NCBI RefSeq assembly: GCF_004345615.1
Contig: NZ_SLWK01000001.1
Span: 310,001-374,000, forward strand
DNA: 64,000 nt
Reading direction: 5' to 3'
DNA from: Natronoflexus pectinivorans
Lineage (GTDB): Bacteria; Bacteroidota; Bacteroidia; Bacteroidales; Marinilabiliaceae
Translations under genes and position numbers: made by a program
Notes under the pieces: model-generated
Databases searched by the model: none
Told to the model about the DNA's origin: nothing
What the model saw: the letters and a program-made list of their open reading frames with translations, nothing else
In this document: one piece after another, positions 29,550-39,248 of the stretch
How positions within the stretch are numbered: position 1 is the stretch's first letter
How the letters are laid out: every line of letters starts with the position of its first letter

Positions 29550-30127
29550 AGTCTTTGGATTTTATTGATTGTTATAATTTCAGAAATATATAACCTGTCA
29601 TTTCTATCAAAATAAAAGTAGGCAATACAATTTAATTATCCAAAATTAACTTTTGGGATGCTGATTTTAAGCCGCTCTAAATTACTCGAATATTTGAAGG
29701 CCATCCTCCCTCAGACCATTCAACCGGCAACAAACAGGTATCTCTTCCTGTGTTACTCAAATCAAAATCAGAAGGACGAACAACCAGAGAAACAGTTCTC
29801 AATTGACAGTTTTCGGCTCCCAAGTTCTGCCTTCCTTTTCAATCAAAAATATCAAAAAACATGCAGTCAGCAGATTAAGTGTTTTTCAGTTGCTAATTTG
29901 GGGGTTCCAGTGAGGAACCCAGGAGATTAGAACAGAAACCAATATTGCTGAAAGACTTTTTATTAATTTTTTGATATCAACCGAAAACTATTTAGTTATG
30001 TAATTATAATTCAGAGCTTCTTATTGGCATATATCAAACACGCCTTCGGATCGGGTTCATCGAGAGGCGATACTTGAAGAAATCAATAAATAACTAAAGT
30101 TTCGAACTTGCTAAATCCCACTATTTT
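29550..30127. other. Gene-free region with short hairpins
   Basis: The 1051-bp gap between GH97 and GH127 has no convincing gene. A 90-codon frame at 29658-29930 resembles no family I know and has no typical start context. The stretch contains a hairpin GGGTTCC-AGTGA-GGAACCC (29902-29920) and other short palindromes, and it leads into two larger repeat elements. It looks like accumulated repeat debris. Confidence 0.5.
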
Positions 30128-30310
30128 CAACCCTTTTCAGGGTTGCCCCTGAATATAAAATCTACCTTTAGCCCCGGGTTAGCACCCGCGACTAATTACA
30201 TTTAATCCTTTCAGGCTTTTAACCACGAATGTGGTTGAACTTGAAAAACCACAAATGGAATTTACGGCTGACTGATAATCAACGGGTTCATTACCCTAAA
30301 AGGGTTCAAC
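30128..30310. repeat. REP-like palindrome cluster
   Basis: Several hairpins in series: CAACCCT-TTTC-AGGGTTG (30128-30145), a GGGTTAGCACCC palindrome (about 30177-30188), AACCACGAATGTGGTT near 30221-30236, and CCCTAAAAGGG (30294-30304) running into TTCAAC. The two outer ends are similar to each other in inverted orientation. Text such as CCCCGGGTTAGCACCCG is typical of dispersed Bacteroidota intergenic repeats, from general recollection. No transposase is present nearby. Confidence 0.55.
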
Positions 30311-30394
30311 TTGTTTATTATACTATTGATTCAATGCCTATATTTCAAATCACTGCTGTCCGACTAAGATTTTTTTTAATGATAATCATATAAT

Positions 30395-30531
30395 AGATTT
30401 CTCGCTCTGCTCGAAATGACAAAACTTTCAGGAGGTCAAGGCGTGTGAAGGGGTTATGGTGGCTTCGCCGCCATAACCCCTTCACCTCTCACAACGCAAC
30501 AGCTTGTCATTTCGAGCGAAGCGAGAAATCT
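30395..30531. repeat. 137-bp composite palindromic element (MITE- or REP-like)
   Basis: Outer 27-nt arms (30395-30421 and 30505-30531) match in inverted orientation with two mismatches; the right arm begins TGTCATTTCGAGCGAAGCGA. Inside is a 19-bp stem (30445-30463 with 30467-30485, one G-T mismatch) around a 3-nt loop. The outer arm text is a sequence I recall as a common dispersed palindrome in Bacteroidota. The element ends 70 bp beyond the GH127 stop and may also end its transcript. It has no coding capacity. Confidence 0.75.
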
Positions 30532-30600
30532 AAATTAATTAGCCGGTCAGTAGAGATTTCAAATAATATATATCTGTTCAAAAACACACTTTACCTCACT

Positions 30601-32985
30601 CTATTTCAACAACCTGACATAAAAGACTCCTCCTGCAATAGAGTTCTCATGAGCCTGAAATCTTACCTCGTGATAGTTTCCACTCTTTTTCGACTTTATA
30701 CTTTGAGGTATTTCATAGTTAACATCAAAAAAGCGGTCACCTTGTGAGCCATCCAAATTAACGGTGGCTAAGAGTTCTCCGTTCATAATAATATCAAAGT
30801 TTCTGCCAGCATCGCCACCAAAGTATGTAACCCTAAGTGTAGATGCCTGGTTTTCTGGATCGTTTAATTCATAAGAGAACCAGCCATAAGCATGCCTCCA
30901 ATGGCGATTTTGATGAACGCCTGTTTCAGTTCTTACTCCTCTAAAATTTCGCTCAGATTCAGGTTGCTGTTGACCAGTTTCAACTGCATCCAAAGTGCTG
31001 GCCTCTAACTCAAGCATTTCGCGTTCCTTTTCCTGAAGGTCCTGACGTATGCTTTCCAACTCCTCTCTTGTAGCTGTTTGCCAATACACCATATACCTTG
31101 AATCATGCAGCATGTAAAAAGGAACCAGCTCCATATCTCTGAATTCGTCTGGAAATATTAGTTCGCTGGCAGAAAAAGTTAATGGTTTTCCGGGAACAGA
31201 CTTTACTTTATCTTCCAGATTAAACTCATCGGCAAGCAAAATTGGAGCGTCTTCTCTTGAGACCAGAGGGCCATGAGCAACATGTCCCATACGGCTATCG
31301 TCTGCAATCAGGCCAATCAAATCCTCAGTTCCAGCCTTTCCGGTTAAAACAAGAGGGCCATGCAAAAGAGCCATATAAGGAGATCCATCGGGCATTTCCT
31401 CGCCATAAGTGTACATAGGAAGAGAAATCTCAATTACATCACCATCATTCCACTGACGGGTAACTGCAAAATACTCGCCTGGCGCGCTGGTACCACGAAT
31501 ATTTCTTCCATTTACTTTAACTTCCAGATTGTCTTTATCCATCCAATTCGGGTGTCTCAAGAAAACAGTAAATCGTAAGGGATTGTCAATATTCAAGATG
31601 AGTTTCGACGATTCAGTTTCAGGGAAAGATGTCTCTTGTGTTAGTTTAAGTCCATTTTCCTCCCAGGTTAAAACTGAAGGAATAAATAGATTCACATATA
31701 CATTCTCTAAATCATCATGAGCATAAATCAACTCCCCGTACTTAGCATGATTTTCAATCCCACTTCCAACACAACACCAGAAAGTTTCCTCAGGATTGGA
31801 ATAAACGCGGTAATGCCTTGGTCTCATCGGAGTAAAATAAACTAATCCGCCATGCTCAGGATGAATAGATGGTAAGATATGGTTATATAAAGCACGCTCA
31901 TAGTAGTCAAGGTATTTAAGATCATGTTTAGAGAAGTAAAGCATTTGAGAAAGCTTCATCATGTTATATGTATTACAAGTCTCAGGCCCCTGGCGTGATT
32001 CAATCATTGACGAGAAATCTTCCTTTTGGTGAAAATGCTCATACGTACTGTTACCTCCAATAACAACGGTTCTGTTATTGACGACTGTATGCCAGAAGAA
32101 ATCTGAAGCATCTTTCCACTCTTTGTCATTAGCCAATTCAGCAATTCTCATAAATCCAACAACTTTAGGAATTTGAGTATTGGCATGTAGTCCAGTTAGG
32201 CGATCTTCCTTAACCAATAAGGGGTCTAAAATTAGATGATGAGAGAATTGTCTGGCCAATTTGAGATATTTCTCATCTCCTGTAATATCATAAACATCTG
32301 CAAATACTTCGTTAACTCCTCCGTGCTCAGAAACCAACATTTCCTGAATCTGCTCCTCTGATAAATTGGAAACCAACTCAACACACCAATCAGTTAAATC
32401 GATTAACATATCAAGGGCTTTTTCGATACCGGCTAACAGATAGGCATCACGTAAACCTGCATAAAGCTTGTGGATATTATACCAGGGCACCCACTTTCCA
32501 TTGAGCGAAAAGTTTCCGGCATTGATATGACCATTTGCAATCTCCTTCCACATTTCTCTCCCTCCGGGTATTCCCCCTACATATCCGTCACCATTGGCAA
32601 TTTGACAACGCTCAAGCTCGTCAATCATATAGTTTAGTCTCTTTAATGCTTCTTCATTACCAGTTGATGCAACCATTAATGAAAAAGAGGTTAAAAAGTG
32701 TCCTGCAGTATGACCATCAAGCCCGATGTTCTCCCAGTTACCGTAACGGGGTGCTTTGGGTTCCAATCCAGCATCAATCAGGAACGGTGCTAATAAACGA
32801 TCCAAATCATGAACCATAACATATGCTTCGTTCATGCTTGCCGCATGAGCAAAAGGGCCATCCAGTAACCTCACCTGAGAAAGGTGAAATGGTTGAATGT
32901 TCCCCTGTTCTGCTTCCTCCTTTTCACACGCACTAAATAATAGTAACGATAATGCTAAGGGAAGTAGTTTTGAAATAATTTTCAT
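30601..32985 (-). CDS. GH127/GH146-type beta-L-arabinofuranosidase lipoprotein
   Basis: 794 residues; lipobox FSA-C20 followed by EKEEAEQ, an acidic start that suggests surface exposure. The DUF1680 (alpha/alpha)6 barrel spans about 30-420, with the zinc-binding cluster of this family: Glu335 and Cys337 in GPETC, and Cys404-Cys405 in ETFWCCVGSG, one of which is the nucleophile in characterised members. Beta-sandwich domains follow, and the last 120 residues (GWFSYELNDP ... FYVRLLK) match the DUF6805-type domain common in the arabinan-degrading GH146 group. Removes beta-L-arabinofuranose. Monocistronic, with the repeat cluster downstream. Choice between GH127 and GH146 needs a profile search. 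Confidence 0.88.
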   Translation of the reverse strand: MKIISKLLPLALSLLLFSACEKEEAEQGNIQPFHLSQVRLLDGPFAHAASMNEAYVMVHDLDRLLAPFLIDAGLEPKAPRYGNWENIGLDGHTAGHFLTSFSLMVASTGNEEALKRLNYMIDELERCQIANGDGYVGGIPGGREMWKEIANGHINAGNFSLNGKWVPWYNIHKLYAGLRDAYLLAGIEKALDMLIDLTDWCVELVSNLSEEQIQEMLVSEHGGVNEVFADVYDITGDEKYLKLARQFSHHLILDPLLVKEDRLTGLHANTQIPKVVGFMRIAELANDKEWKDASDFFWHTVVNNRTVVIGGNSTYEHFHQKEDFSSMIESRQGPETCNTYNMMKLSQMLYFSKHDLKYLDYYERALYNHILPSIHPEHGGLVYFTPMRPRHYRVYSNPEETFWCCVGSGIENHAKYGELIYAHDDLENVYVNLFIPSVLTWEENGLKLTQETSFPETESSKLILNIDNPLRFTVFLRHPNWMDKDNLEVKVNGRNIRGTSAPGEYFAVTRQWNDGDVIEISLPMYTYGEEMPDGSPYMALLHGPLVLTGKAGTEDLIGLIADDSRMGHVAHGPLVSREDAPILLADEFNLEDKVKSVPGKPLTFSASELIFPDEFRDMELVPFYMLHDSRYMVYWQTATREELESIRQDLQEKEREMLELEASTLDAVETGQQQPESERNFRGVRTETGVHQNRHWRHAYGWFSYELNDPENQASTLRVTYFGGDAGRNFDIIMNGELLATVNLDGSQGDRFFDVNYEIPQSIKSKKSGNYHEVRFQAHENSIAGGVFYVRLLK

Positions 32986-33757
32986 ACCAATGATATTTTT
33001 TGATTAAACGTTATAATAAGTTAGCTTTAATTTGATGCATAATATAAAATCAGAATATGTGCAGATGCAATTTAAACCCTTGCGTTTTTATAGATATCTT
33101 GCTTTTTTAGTGGATAAAGATCATTTCTGCTTTTTTATTAAAATCTACGATTTTAAATCCAATTAGAATAGTCTTCACAAAAAGGGACCTCTTATTCTGC
33201 ATAAATCTACATTCTCATCATACTAAACTGAGAATCAATCCACGAACTATATTTAAGCTAATAAAAAACAAGTGGCAACACAAAAAAATGCTGAAGATCT
33301 ATTCTCTATAAGAATTTTATGAATTACTATCAACCTGTTAAGATATATTTACAAAAATAAATAAAATAGATACCTTCGTTTTGCAAAATCAGATAATGCA
33401 TATTATAAAAATAGATAATAATTTGACCAAGAAAAATAGAGCCAAAGGATTAATTTTCAAGAACAAAAGATCACGTCCCTAATTATTAAAACTCAAACAC
33501 TATTTTTCAGAGAAAGGAGATGGTCGTGTTTCAAGATGCATTTAATGCAAAAACCTACTGTTGAATGATGGGTGAATAATAACGTTCTTCAGGTTTTACG
33601 AAGTTATTTATCCAAATGTATCGTATTAAGAAGATTGATAATTCTTACATAAATCATTTGTAGTTAAGTACACAACATCATAAACCTCCTTATAAACAAT
33701 TACTGGCATGTATCTTATAAGATGTACTATATAACAAAGTTCAATATAAATTTAAGG
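32986..33757. other. 772-bp gene-free region between GH127 and chemoreceptor
   Basis: AT-rich, with no open frame worth calling. The only signal I see is the motif copy at 33679-33696. No long inverted repeat. Confidence 0.5.
33679..33696. promoter_or_regulatory. Shared PUL intergenic motif, strong copy
   Basis: CATAAACCTCCTTATAAA, identical to the copy at 25011-25028 except for one base. It is 694 bp upstream of the GH127 start and 62 bp beyond the chemoreceptor stop codon, far for a normal activator site. Read together with the copies at 12063 and 7896. Confidence 0.45.
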
Positions 33758-35476
33758 TTAAGACATCTTAAAATAAGCAATTGACTTAAAAAGTTCTTCT
33801 GCACTCGCATTCAACTCTGTTGATTTCTTACTAATTTGTTCAAACGAAGAAACATTTTGTTGTGTTATCTGATTTAAGCTCTCAATGGAGGAATTTATCT
33901 GTTGAGATCCTATTAGTTGTTCCTTGCTGGAACTCGTTATTTCTTGAATTAGATGTAGACTTTTATCTAATTTAGGAATAATATAGGAAAGTTGACCGGC
34001 CATTTCATCAGTATTCTTATGGCTTTTTTGTGACATTGCGATAATATCAATAGCTGCAAGTTTACTTTTCTCCGCTAGTTTTCTTACCTCAGAAGCTACC
34101 ACTGAAAATCCTTTACCGGCAGAACCAGCTCTGGCAGCTTCCACAGCAGCATTCAGCGCCAAAATATTAGTTTGAAATGCTATATCATTAATTACGCTAA
34201 TTTTCTGCGTAATTAACTCAGCTGAATGAAGACTCTCGTCCGACTTCGAAGATATCAATTTTAAGTATTCTCCTGATTCCTTTGCAATAGAATCAACCCC
34301 TGATGCATTATCAACATTTTGCTGCATACTTGCGATACTCTCCTCCATTGAGGCGCTTAATTCCTCAGAAGCAGCAGCCTGACTATTGGCTCCTTCAGAA
34401 AGGTTTATAGCAAACGTGTTCAACTCAGTACTGGTTGAGGTTAAACTTATAGCACTTTTATGAATTAATTCTACTACCCTTTTTAGGTTATTACCCATAT
34501 CATTAATGGCTCTCATTAGAAGACCGATTTCATCCTTTAATAGCAAGTCCTTTTTTGACAAATTAGCCATTAAATTACCGTTGGCGTAGTTTTGCGCAAC
34601 ATCAACAATTCTTAAAAGCCTGGAGGTTATATATTTTGTAATAACAAAAGAAATTAATAGAGCCAGGATAAAAGCAAAGACAGTAAACCCAACCACCAAA
34701 AGGTTAGAGGTGGCTCTTGCCGCATTGGCTTCTGCATTTGCATACCCCATTAATTGGTTAAACAGCGAGGTCACCTGTTGACCGAGAGGAGGGATACTTG
34801 CGTCATACTCTGCCTGGTTCATTCCAATATTTTCTAATTGAACCAGCAACTCTCTGTATTGAGCTATTAATTCTGCATATATAAAGAATTGGTCATTTAG
34901 CTTTGCTAAAATATTGTCAATGGATTGGAAAGCCCTTAATAGCTTATCCTCATTATATGTTGAAATATAATAACTGGCATTGAGCCTTGCTTCATAAAAA
35001 TCATTTAATATCTGTAACCGCCTTAGCTCTCCAGCAGAAGAGAGTCTATTTACAATCTCTTGCCCAAGTTGCTCTTCAAAAGAAGAGGTTATACCCAAAT
35101 CGGTTATATTGGCAACTGAACCAAGCGACTCTGTGTGGTATAAAGAGAGCGCACTATACAATGAATCCAATATGACACCCTCATTTATGGTTGAAGCTTT
35201 TTCCCTCATTTCCGCTATGCCATTAAAAACATGTGATAAAGACTCATCCATTCTATTCAAAAACATAGAGTCCCGGGTATGAGCAAATGAGCGAATGTAG
35301 AGACGAGAAAGATTGTATTCGTTTGTCAAGTTTCCTAAACCTGATAAAACTGTAGATTGGTAATGAACTTGCTTAATACCTATATTTCCAACTATTGCGA
35401 TAATAATCGTCATTGAAATAATAATTCCAAATCCAGTAATTAATTTACTAGAAATTCTTAGATTTCTTAGATTCAT
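33758..35476 (-). CDS. Methyl-accepting chemotaxis protein
   Basis: 572 residues. TM1 about 11-33, a helical periplasmic domain of about 225 residues (four-helix-bundle MCP type), TM2 about 259-282, HAMP about 280-335, and a cytoplasmic signalling coiled coil whose hairpin tip is at about 429-471 ([38 protein letters not shown]). There is no C-terminal CheR-docking pentapeptide. It would report to CheA/CheW, none of which is in the window. Such receptors are uncommon inside PULs, so it may sense a breakdown product or may simply be an unrelated neighbour. Transcribed alone, with gaps of 490 and 772 bp on its two sides. Confidence 0.93.
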   Translation of the reverse strand: MNLRNLRISSKLITGFGIIISMTIIIAIVGNIGIKQVHYQSTVLSGLGNLTNEYNLSRLYIRSFAHTRDSMFLNRMDESLSHVFNGIAEMREKASTINEGVILDSLYSALSLYHTESLGSVANITDLGITSSFEEQLGQEIVNRLSSAGELRRLQILNDFYEARLNASYYISTYNEDKLLRAFQSIDNILAKLNDQFFIYAELIAQYRELLVQLENIGMNQAEYDASIPPLGQQVTSLFNQLMGYANAEANAARATSNLLVVGFTVFAFILALLISFVITKYITSRLLRIVDVAQNYANGNLMANLSKKDLLLKDEIGLLMRAINDMGNNLKRVVELIHKSAISLTSTSTELNTFAINLSEGANSQAAASEELSASMEESIASMQQNVDNASGVDSIAKESGEYLKLISSKSDESLHSAELITQKISVINDIAFQTNILALNAAVEAARAGSAGKGFSVVASEVRKLAEKSKLAAIDIIAMSQKSHKNTDEMAGQLSYIIPKLDKSLHLIQEITSSSKEQLIGSQQINSSIESLNQITQQNVSSFEQISKKSTELNASAEELFKSIAYFKMS

Positions 35477-35966
35477 ATTTATACAATTTGTTCAAATATT
35501 TAACTCCCTATAAATCAAGGAAAGTCCATAGGAGGTTAATGCCAATCCACTTATGAGCTGATTTCCTGCTTATTTAAACTACATTAAAAACTTTTGGGTT
35601 TTAAATAAGGTTTATATAGAAGCTGATAAGACCTTAATTTGACAAATTGTCTATATGAATTAACTTGGACAAATTTGAACAATTGTCCGAGAATATGGTC
35701 TGAACTTACAATAACAGGTTCGCTTAAAGCGACATCTCCGAATAAAAAAGCAACAAATTTCATATGGCAATACCCGTTATAACAAGAAGAAACGCCACTT
35801 TTTGAAGATTTCCACCGCCTTATTAAACAAAAAACTATTATTATTACACACCTCGATGCCCGATTGTTTCAGTTTCTTACTTAAAAAGAAGTATATGAAG
35901 GTGATAAATTGAATTCAATATTATATGTAACTCTGTTCTTCAATACTATAGGGGTAAAAGTTAAAA
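35477..35966. other. Gene-free upstream region of the chemoreceptor
   Basis: 490 bp without a gene between the GH2 stop and the chemoreceptor start. The noteworthy content is the pair of GACAA/TTGTC dyads at 35641-35688; otherwise only AT-rich sequence. Confidence 0.5.
35641..35688. promoter_or_regulatory. Two operator-like dyads upstream of the chemoreceptor
   Basis: GACAAATTGTC (35641-35651) and GGACAA...TTGTCC (35668-35673/35683-35688) are two inverted repeats of the same half-site 17 bp apart, 165-212 bp before the chemoreceptor start. The arrangement resembles a pair of repressor sites. No candidate regulator is visible. Confidence 0.35.
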
Positions 35967-38900
35967 CTATTTGTATTCCTCATTAATTACATTCAGAATA
36001 AAACCATAAGAATATGCTTTATTTCCATCAATTGTGTATTGCTCCATTGTTCGTGCCCCCCATGAGTCATTTCCTCCAACCCCTTTAATATTTAAATCGA
36101 TATTCACATTTACAAAATCACGCCGTGGTAAAAGGTAGTGATGATTTGTTGTTTCTAAGTCCTCTTCCTGATATGGCCATGCTCGAAAACAGAGTGGTTG
36201 TAATCCGGTTACTCTAATGTGAGATGAGCTTCCTTTGCTAAATGAAAACCAACGAACATCACCTCGATTAGCGTTATCTTGGGGCACCACATAAGGAGTT
36301 ATAAACTCTTCCAATGCTTTATTGTAATGGCCAACCAATGCCGCAGTTTTCCGATCGGGGTAATTCTCGAACTCACCTCGTCCGTACCAATTAATTTCAT
36401 CATAATCGGCGGGAAGACGCATACGCATCCCAAATTTAGGCATTTGGGAAATGTCATTGTTTCTTGGCTCATAAGAGGCATTAACCTGAATCTCCCCTTG
36501 TCCGTTCACCTGGTATTTAAGCTGGTAAGAAGCCCCTACGGGCAGAGACATATCAAAAACAACAACAGCGAGACCATTCTCTATTTTGCTTTCTATCTTT
36601 TCAACAACCCGATTTTTCGCTGCATCTCGCCATGATCCTAAACGGGTATTATACCCGTTTCGTCGTTGGTTATCGTTGGCAGGTTTCCAAAAGTAAGGTT
36701 CCAATGCTCCATGTAACAATTCTTCACCGTTAACTATCCAGCTTTTTAAGGCTCCGTTTTGGGCATCGAACTTTATTAATGTGTTTTCGCATTTTACCTT
36801 AATAGCAGAATTACTTTCTGAGAGAACCGGAGTTTCCCCTGTTGAACTGATGGAAGTAAAAGAGTATGGGTGCATCTGAAATTGCTTTTGGGCAACTACA
36901 AAACCCTTGTCTGCCCAAAGTGTTGGTCTTCGCAATTTGGCATATACATTCAGAAAAAGTTCTCCTTTTACCTCCAATGGATAGTGAATTTCGAGTATGT
37001 TATTTGCGTTTAGCGGCTGTTGATCTGCTTTAATGATTTTCCCGTTATCAAAAAACTCGTAGAAATATTCATACTCATGCAACGAAGAAAAATCAAGTTT
37101 GCTTATTACCTGAACATTTGAGGAACCGGAAACAACAGAGAAGTCGATATATTGCTGAACCCTCTGAGCCTCGTAATAATGAGGGTGTGGAACTCTATCT
37201 GCGCCTATCAACCCATTAAGACAAAATGGTCCATCGTTGGGTATATCGCCAAAATCACCTCCGTAAGCCCAAAACTCATCGGGTTGAAGCGCTAGCAATG
37301 TTGGATCTTCACCATATCTTTGAATGGAACCATCCCTTTTCTTTGCTATTGACTGGTCGGCCCAATCCCAAATTGCGGCTCCGGCTATACTCGCATCAGC
37401 TTCAATGACATCCCAATACTCCTGGAGGTTTCCCAGCGAATTTCCCATTGCGTGAGCATATTCTCGAAGCATAACAGGTCTGTCGGTAATTCTTTTGGCC
37501 AATTCTTTAAGCTCATTGGGAGGCAAATATCCATCGTCGTAAATATCCGAAACAGAACGGTCAGAGTCGCAATAGATTATTCGAGTCGGGTCAATTGCTC
37601 TCACCGTATCGCGCATAGCCCTGAAATTCATCCCGCTGCCTCCTTCGTTGCCAAGAGACCAAAACAGGACGGACGGATGATTTTTATCGCGCTGCACCAT
37701 GGAAACAACCCTGTCTACATGCGCTAAAGTCCAGTCAGGGTTATCACCTAACTCTAGGTTTCCAATGCCATAGCCATGTGATTCCTGGTTGGCATCGCAC
37801 ATAACATACAATCCATATCGGTCGCAAAGCTCGTAAAACAAAGCTGAATGCGGATAGTGAGCAGTACGTACCATATTGAAATTACCTTGCTTGATAAGCT
37901 TTACATCCAACTCGGTAGTTTTAGGATCCACATAACGACCTGTACGTGGGTGATGATCATGCCGATTGATCCCTTTAAACTTAATGGCTTTGCCATTAAG
38001 CTTTAAAACATCTCCAACAATTTCAATTCGGCGTACACCCATATGGTATTGAAAACTCTCAACCTCACCCCTTCTGCTATTTAGTGATATTGTAACATCA
38101 TATAAATAAGGGTCTTCGGACGACCATAAACGTGGATTTTCAATGATATCGCTCAGAACAACATTCTGAATGCTATTACCGGGAATTGCCGGAACTGGTT
38201 TTATAATTGTCTTTTCAATATCTCTTCCGTTCCTGTCTTTTCCCAATATTGAAACCTCCAGGTTTAAATTCCTTATTCTTCGGCTGCTTTTATTGCGAAC
38301 CTCCACCTCTGCTCCAACCTTCGCAGAGGAGAAATCTGCCGAAGGCTCAGCAATTAATGCGTAGTCTCGAATATGCGTTTTAGGACGAATCCACAATTCA
38401 ACAGGTCTGAAGATGCCACTTAAACGCCAAAAGTCCTGATTTTCAAGATAACTACCATCGCTCCATCGATACACTTCAACTGCTAAACGGTTTTCACCAG
38501 GCTTTACAAAATTCGTAACATCAAATTCAGCAGGCGAATATGAATTTTGGCTGTACCCGACCTTCTGCCCGTTTACCCAAAGGTACATTGCCGATTCAAC
38601 ACCTTCGAAATAGAGGTAGAATTGTTTGTCGTCCAAACCTTCTTCAATTAAAAAGGTTGTAATGTATGACCCTACAGGGTTTCGATTTTCGTATGTAAAC
38701 CAGTCAGAAGGAGGTTCCCCTGTAACAAATGGTTGATCTCTTTTAAAAGGATAGTTGATGTTAAGATAAATGGGCTTTCCGAAACCCTGCAATTGCCAAT
38801 TTCCGGGGACTTCAATATTCTCCCATGTTCCTGCATCATATCCAACTTCATAAAAATCAACAGGTCGATCGTCGGGCTTTGGCGACCACATAAATTTCCA

Positions 38901-39104
38901 GGTTCCGTTGAGAGATATAATCTCTTTATGGTCAGCCTTCTTTGAAGGAAGTACCAAAGAACTCCGATAGGGTTCTTTATTAATCCCAATAACCGAAGGG
39001 TTTTCCCAATAGTTCACTTCCTGAGAACTGCAAAGCAGCGTGTAGAAAGAGAACAGCATAAAGAGTTTTATCTTAAAACGCAATCTGATTGGTACAATTA
39101 TCAT
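35967..39104 (-). CDS. GH2 beta-galactosidase (LacZ type), secreted
   Basis: About 1045 residues from the internal ATG that gives MIIVPIRLRF, chosen because it places a normal signal peptide (to LCSSQ) at the start; a longer start at 39161 adds 19 residues. Five-domain LacZ layout: sugar-binding jelly roll (GTWKFMWSPKPDDRPVDF), Ig-like domains, TIM barrel with acid/base Glu in DANQESHG and nucleophile Glu in REYAHAMGN, and a C-terminal Bgal_small domain (NWYGRGEFENYPDRK). Removes terminal beta-galactose, or possibly alpha-L-arabinopyranose, from side chains in the periplasm. It lies 144 bp downstream of the DUF3237 gene in the same direction. Confidence 0.92.
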   Translation of the reverse strand: MIIVPIRLRFKIKLFMLFSFYTLLCSSQEVNYWENPSVIGINKEPYRSSLVLPSKKADHKEIISLNGTWKFMWSPKPDDRPVDFYEVGYDAGTWENIEVPGNWQLQGFGKPIYLNINYPFKRDQPFVTGEPPSDWFTYENRNPVGSYITTFLIEEGLDDKQFYLYFEGVESAMYLWVNGQKVGYSQNSYSPAEFDVTNFVKPGENRLAVEVYRWSDGSYLENQDFWRLSGIFRPVELWIRPKTHIRDYALIAEPSADFSSAKVGAEVEVRNKSSRRIRNLNLEVSILGKDRNGRDIEKTIIKPVPAIPGNSIQNVVLSDIIENPRLWSSEDPYLYDVTISLNSRRGEVESFQYHMGVRRIEIVGDVLKLNGKAIKFKGINRHDHHPRTGRYVDPKTTELDVKLIKQGNFNMVRTAHYPHSALFYELCDRYGLYVMCDANQESHGYGIGNLELGDNPDWTLAHVDRVVSMVQRDKNHPSVLFWSLGNEGGSGMNFRAMRDTVRAIDPTRIIYCDSDRSVSDIYDDGYLPPNELKELAKRITDRPVMLREYAHAMGNSLGNLQEYWDVIEADASIAGAAIWDWADQSIAKKRDGSIQRYGEDPTLLALQPDEFWAYGGDFGDIPNDGPFCLNGLIGADRVPHPHYYEAQRVQQYIDFSVVSGSSNVQVISKLDFSSLHEYEYFYEFFDNGKIIKADQQPLNANNILEIHYPLEVKGELFLNVYAKLRRPTLWADKGFVVAQKQFQMHPYSFTSISSTGETPVLSESNSAIKVKCENTLIKFDAQNGALKSWIVNGEELLHGALEPYFWKPANDNQRRNGYNTRLGSWRDAAKNRVVEKIESKIENGLAVVVFDMSLPVGASYQLKYQVNGQGEIQVNASYEPRNNDISQMPKFGMRMRLPADYDEINWYGRGEFENYPDRKTAALVGHYNKALEEFITPYVVPQDNANRGDVRWFSFSKGSSSHIRVTGLQPLCFRAWPYQEEDLETTNHHYLLPRRDFVNVNIDLNIKGVGGNDSWGARTMEQYTIDGNKAYSYGFILNVINEEYK

Positions 39105-39248
39105 CACAAAATATTTTTGAACTATTACAATTACAAACAATAATTTATCATTATTGCACATTTGACTTCCGGATGATGTGTATTATTTTTCCGAAAACTT
39201 ATACTAAATTACAACTTTTAAAAAGGATACAATATCCTTATATATAAT

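Noticed and set aside
29658-29930. 90-codon plus-strand open frame in the repeat-rich gap
   Set aside because: Low-complexity composition, ends in a hairpin, no recognisable domain or start context; treated as chance.
30128-30531. Possible CRISPR array
   Set aside because: The repeats are inverted and of different kinds, not regularly spaced direct repeats; no cas genes in the window.
30445-30747. 100-codon plus-strand open frame
   Set aside because: It begins inside the palindromic element and then runs antisense through the end of the GH127 gene; no family resemblance.
39105-39161. Longer N-terminus for the GH2 enzyme
   Set aside because: Adds 19 residues that spoil the signal peptide; the internal ATG fits better.
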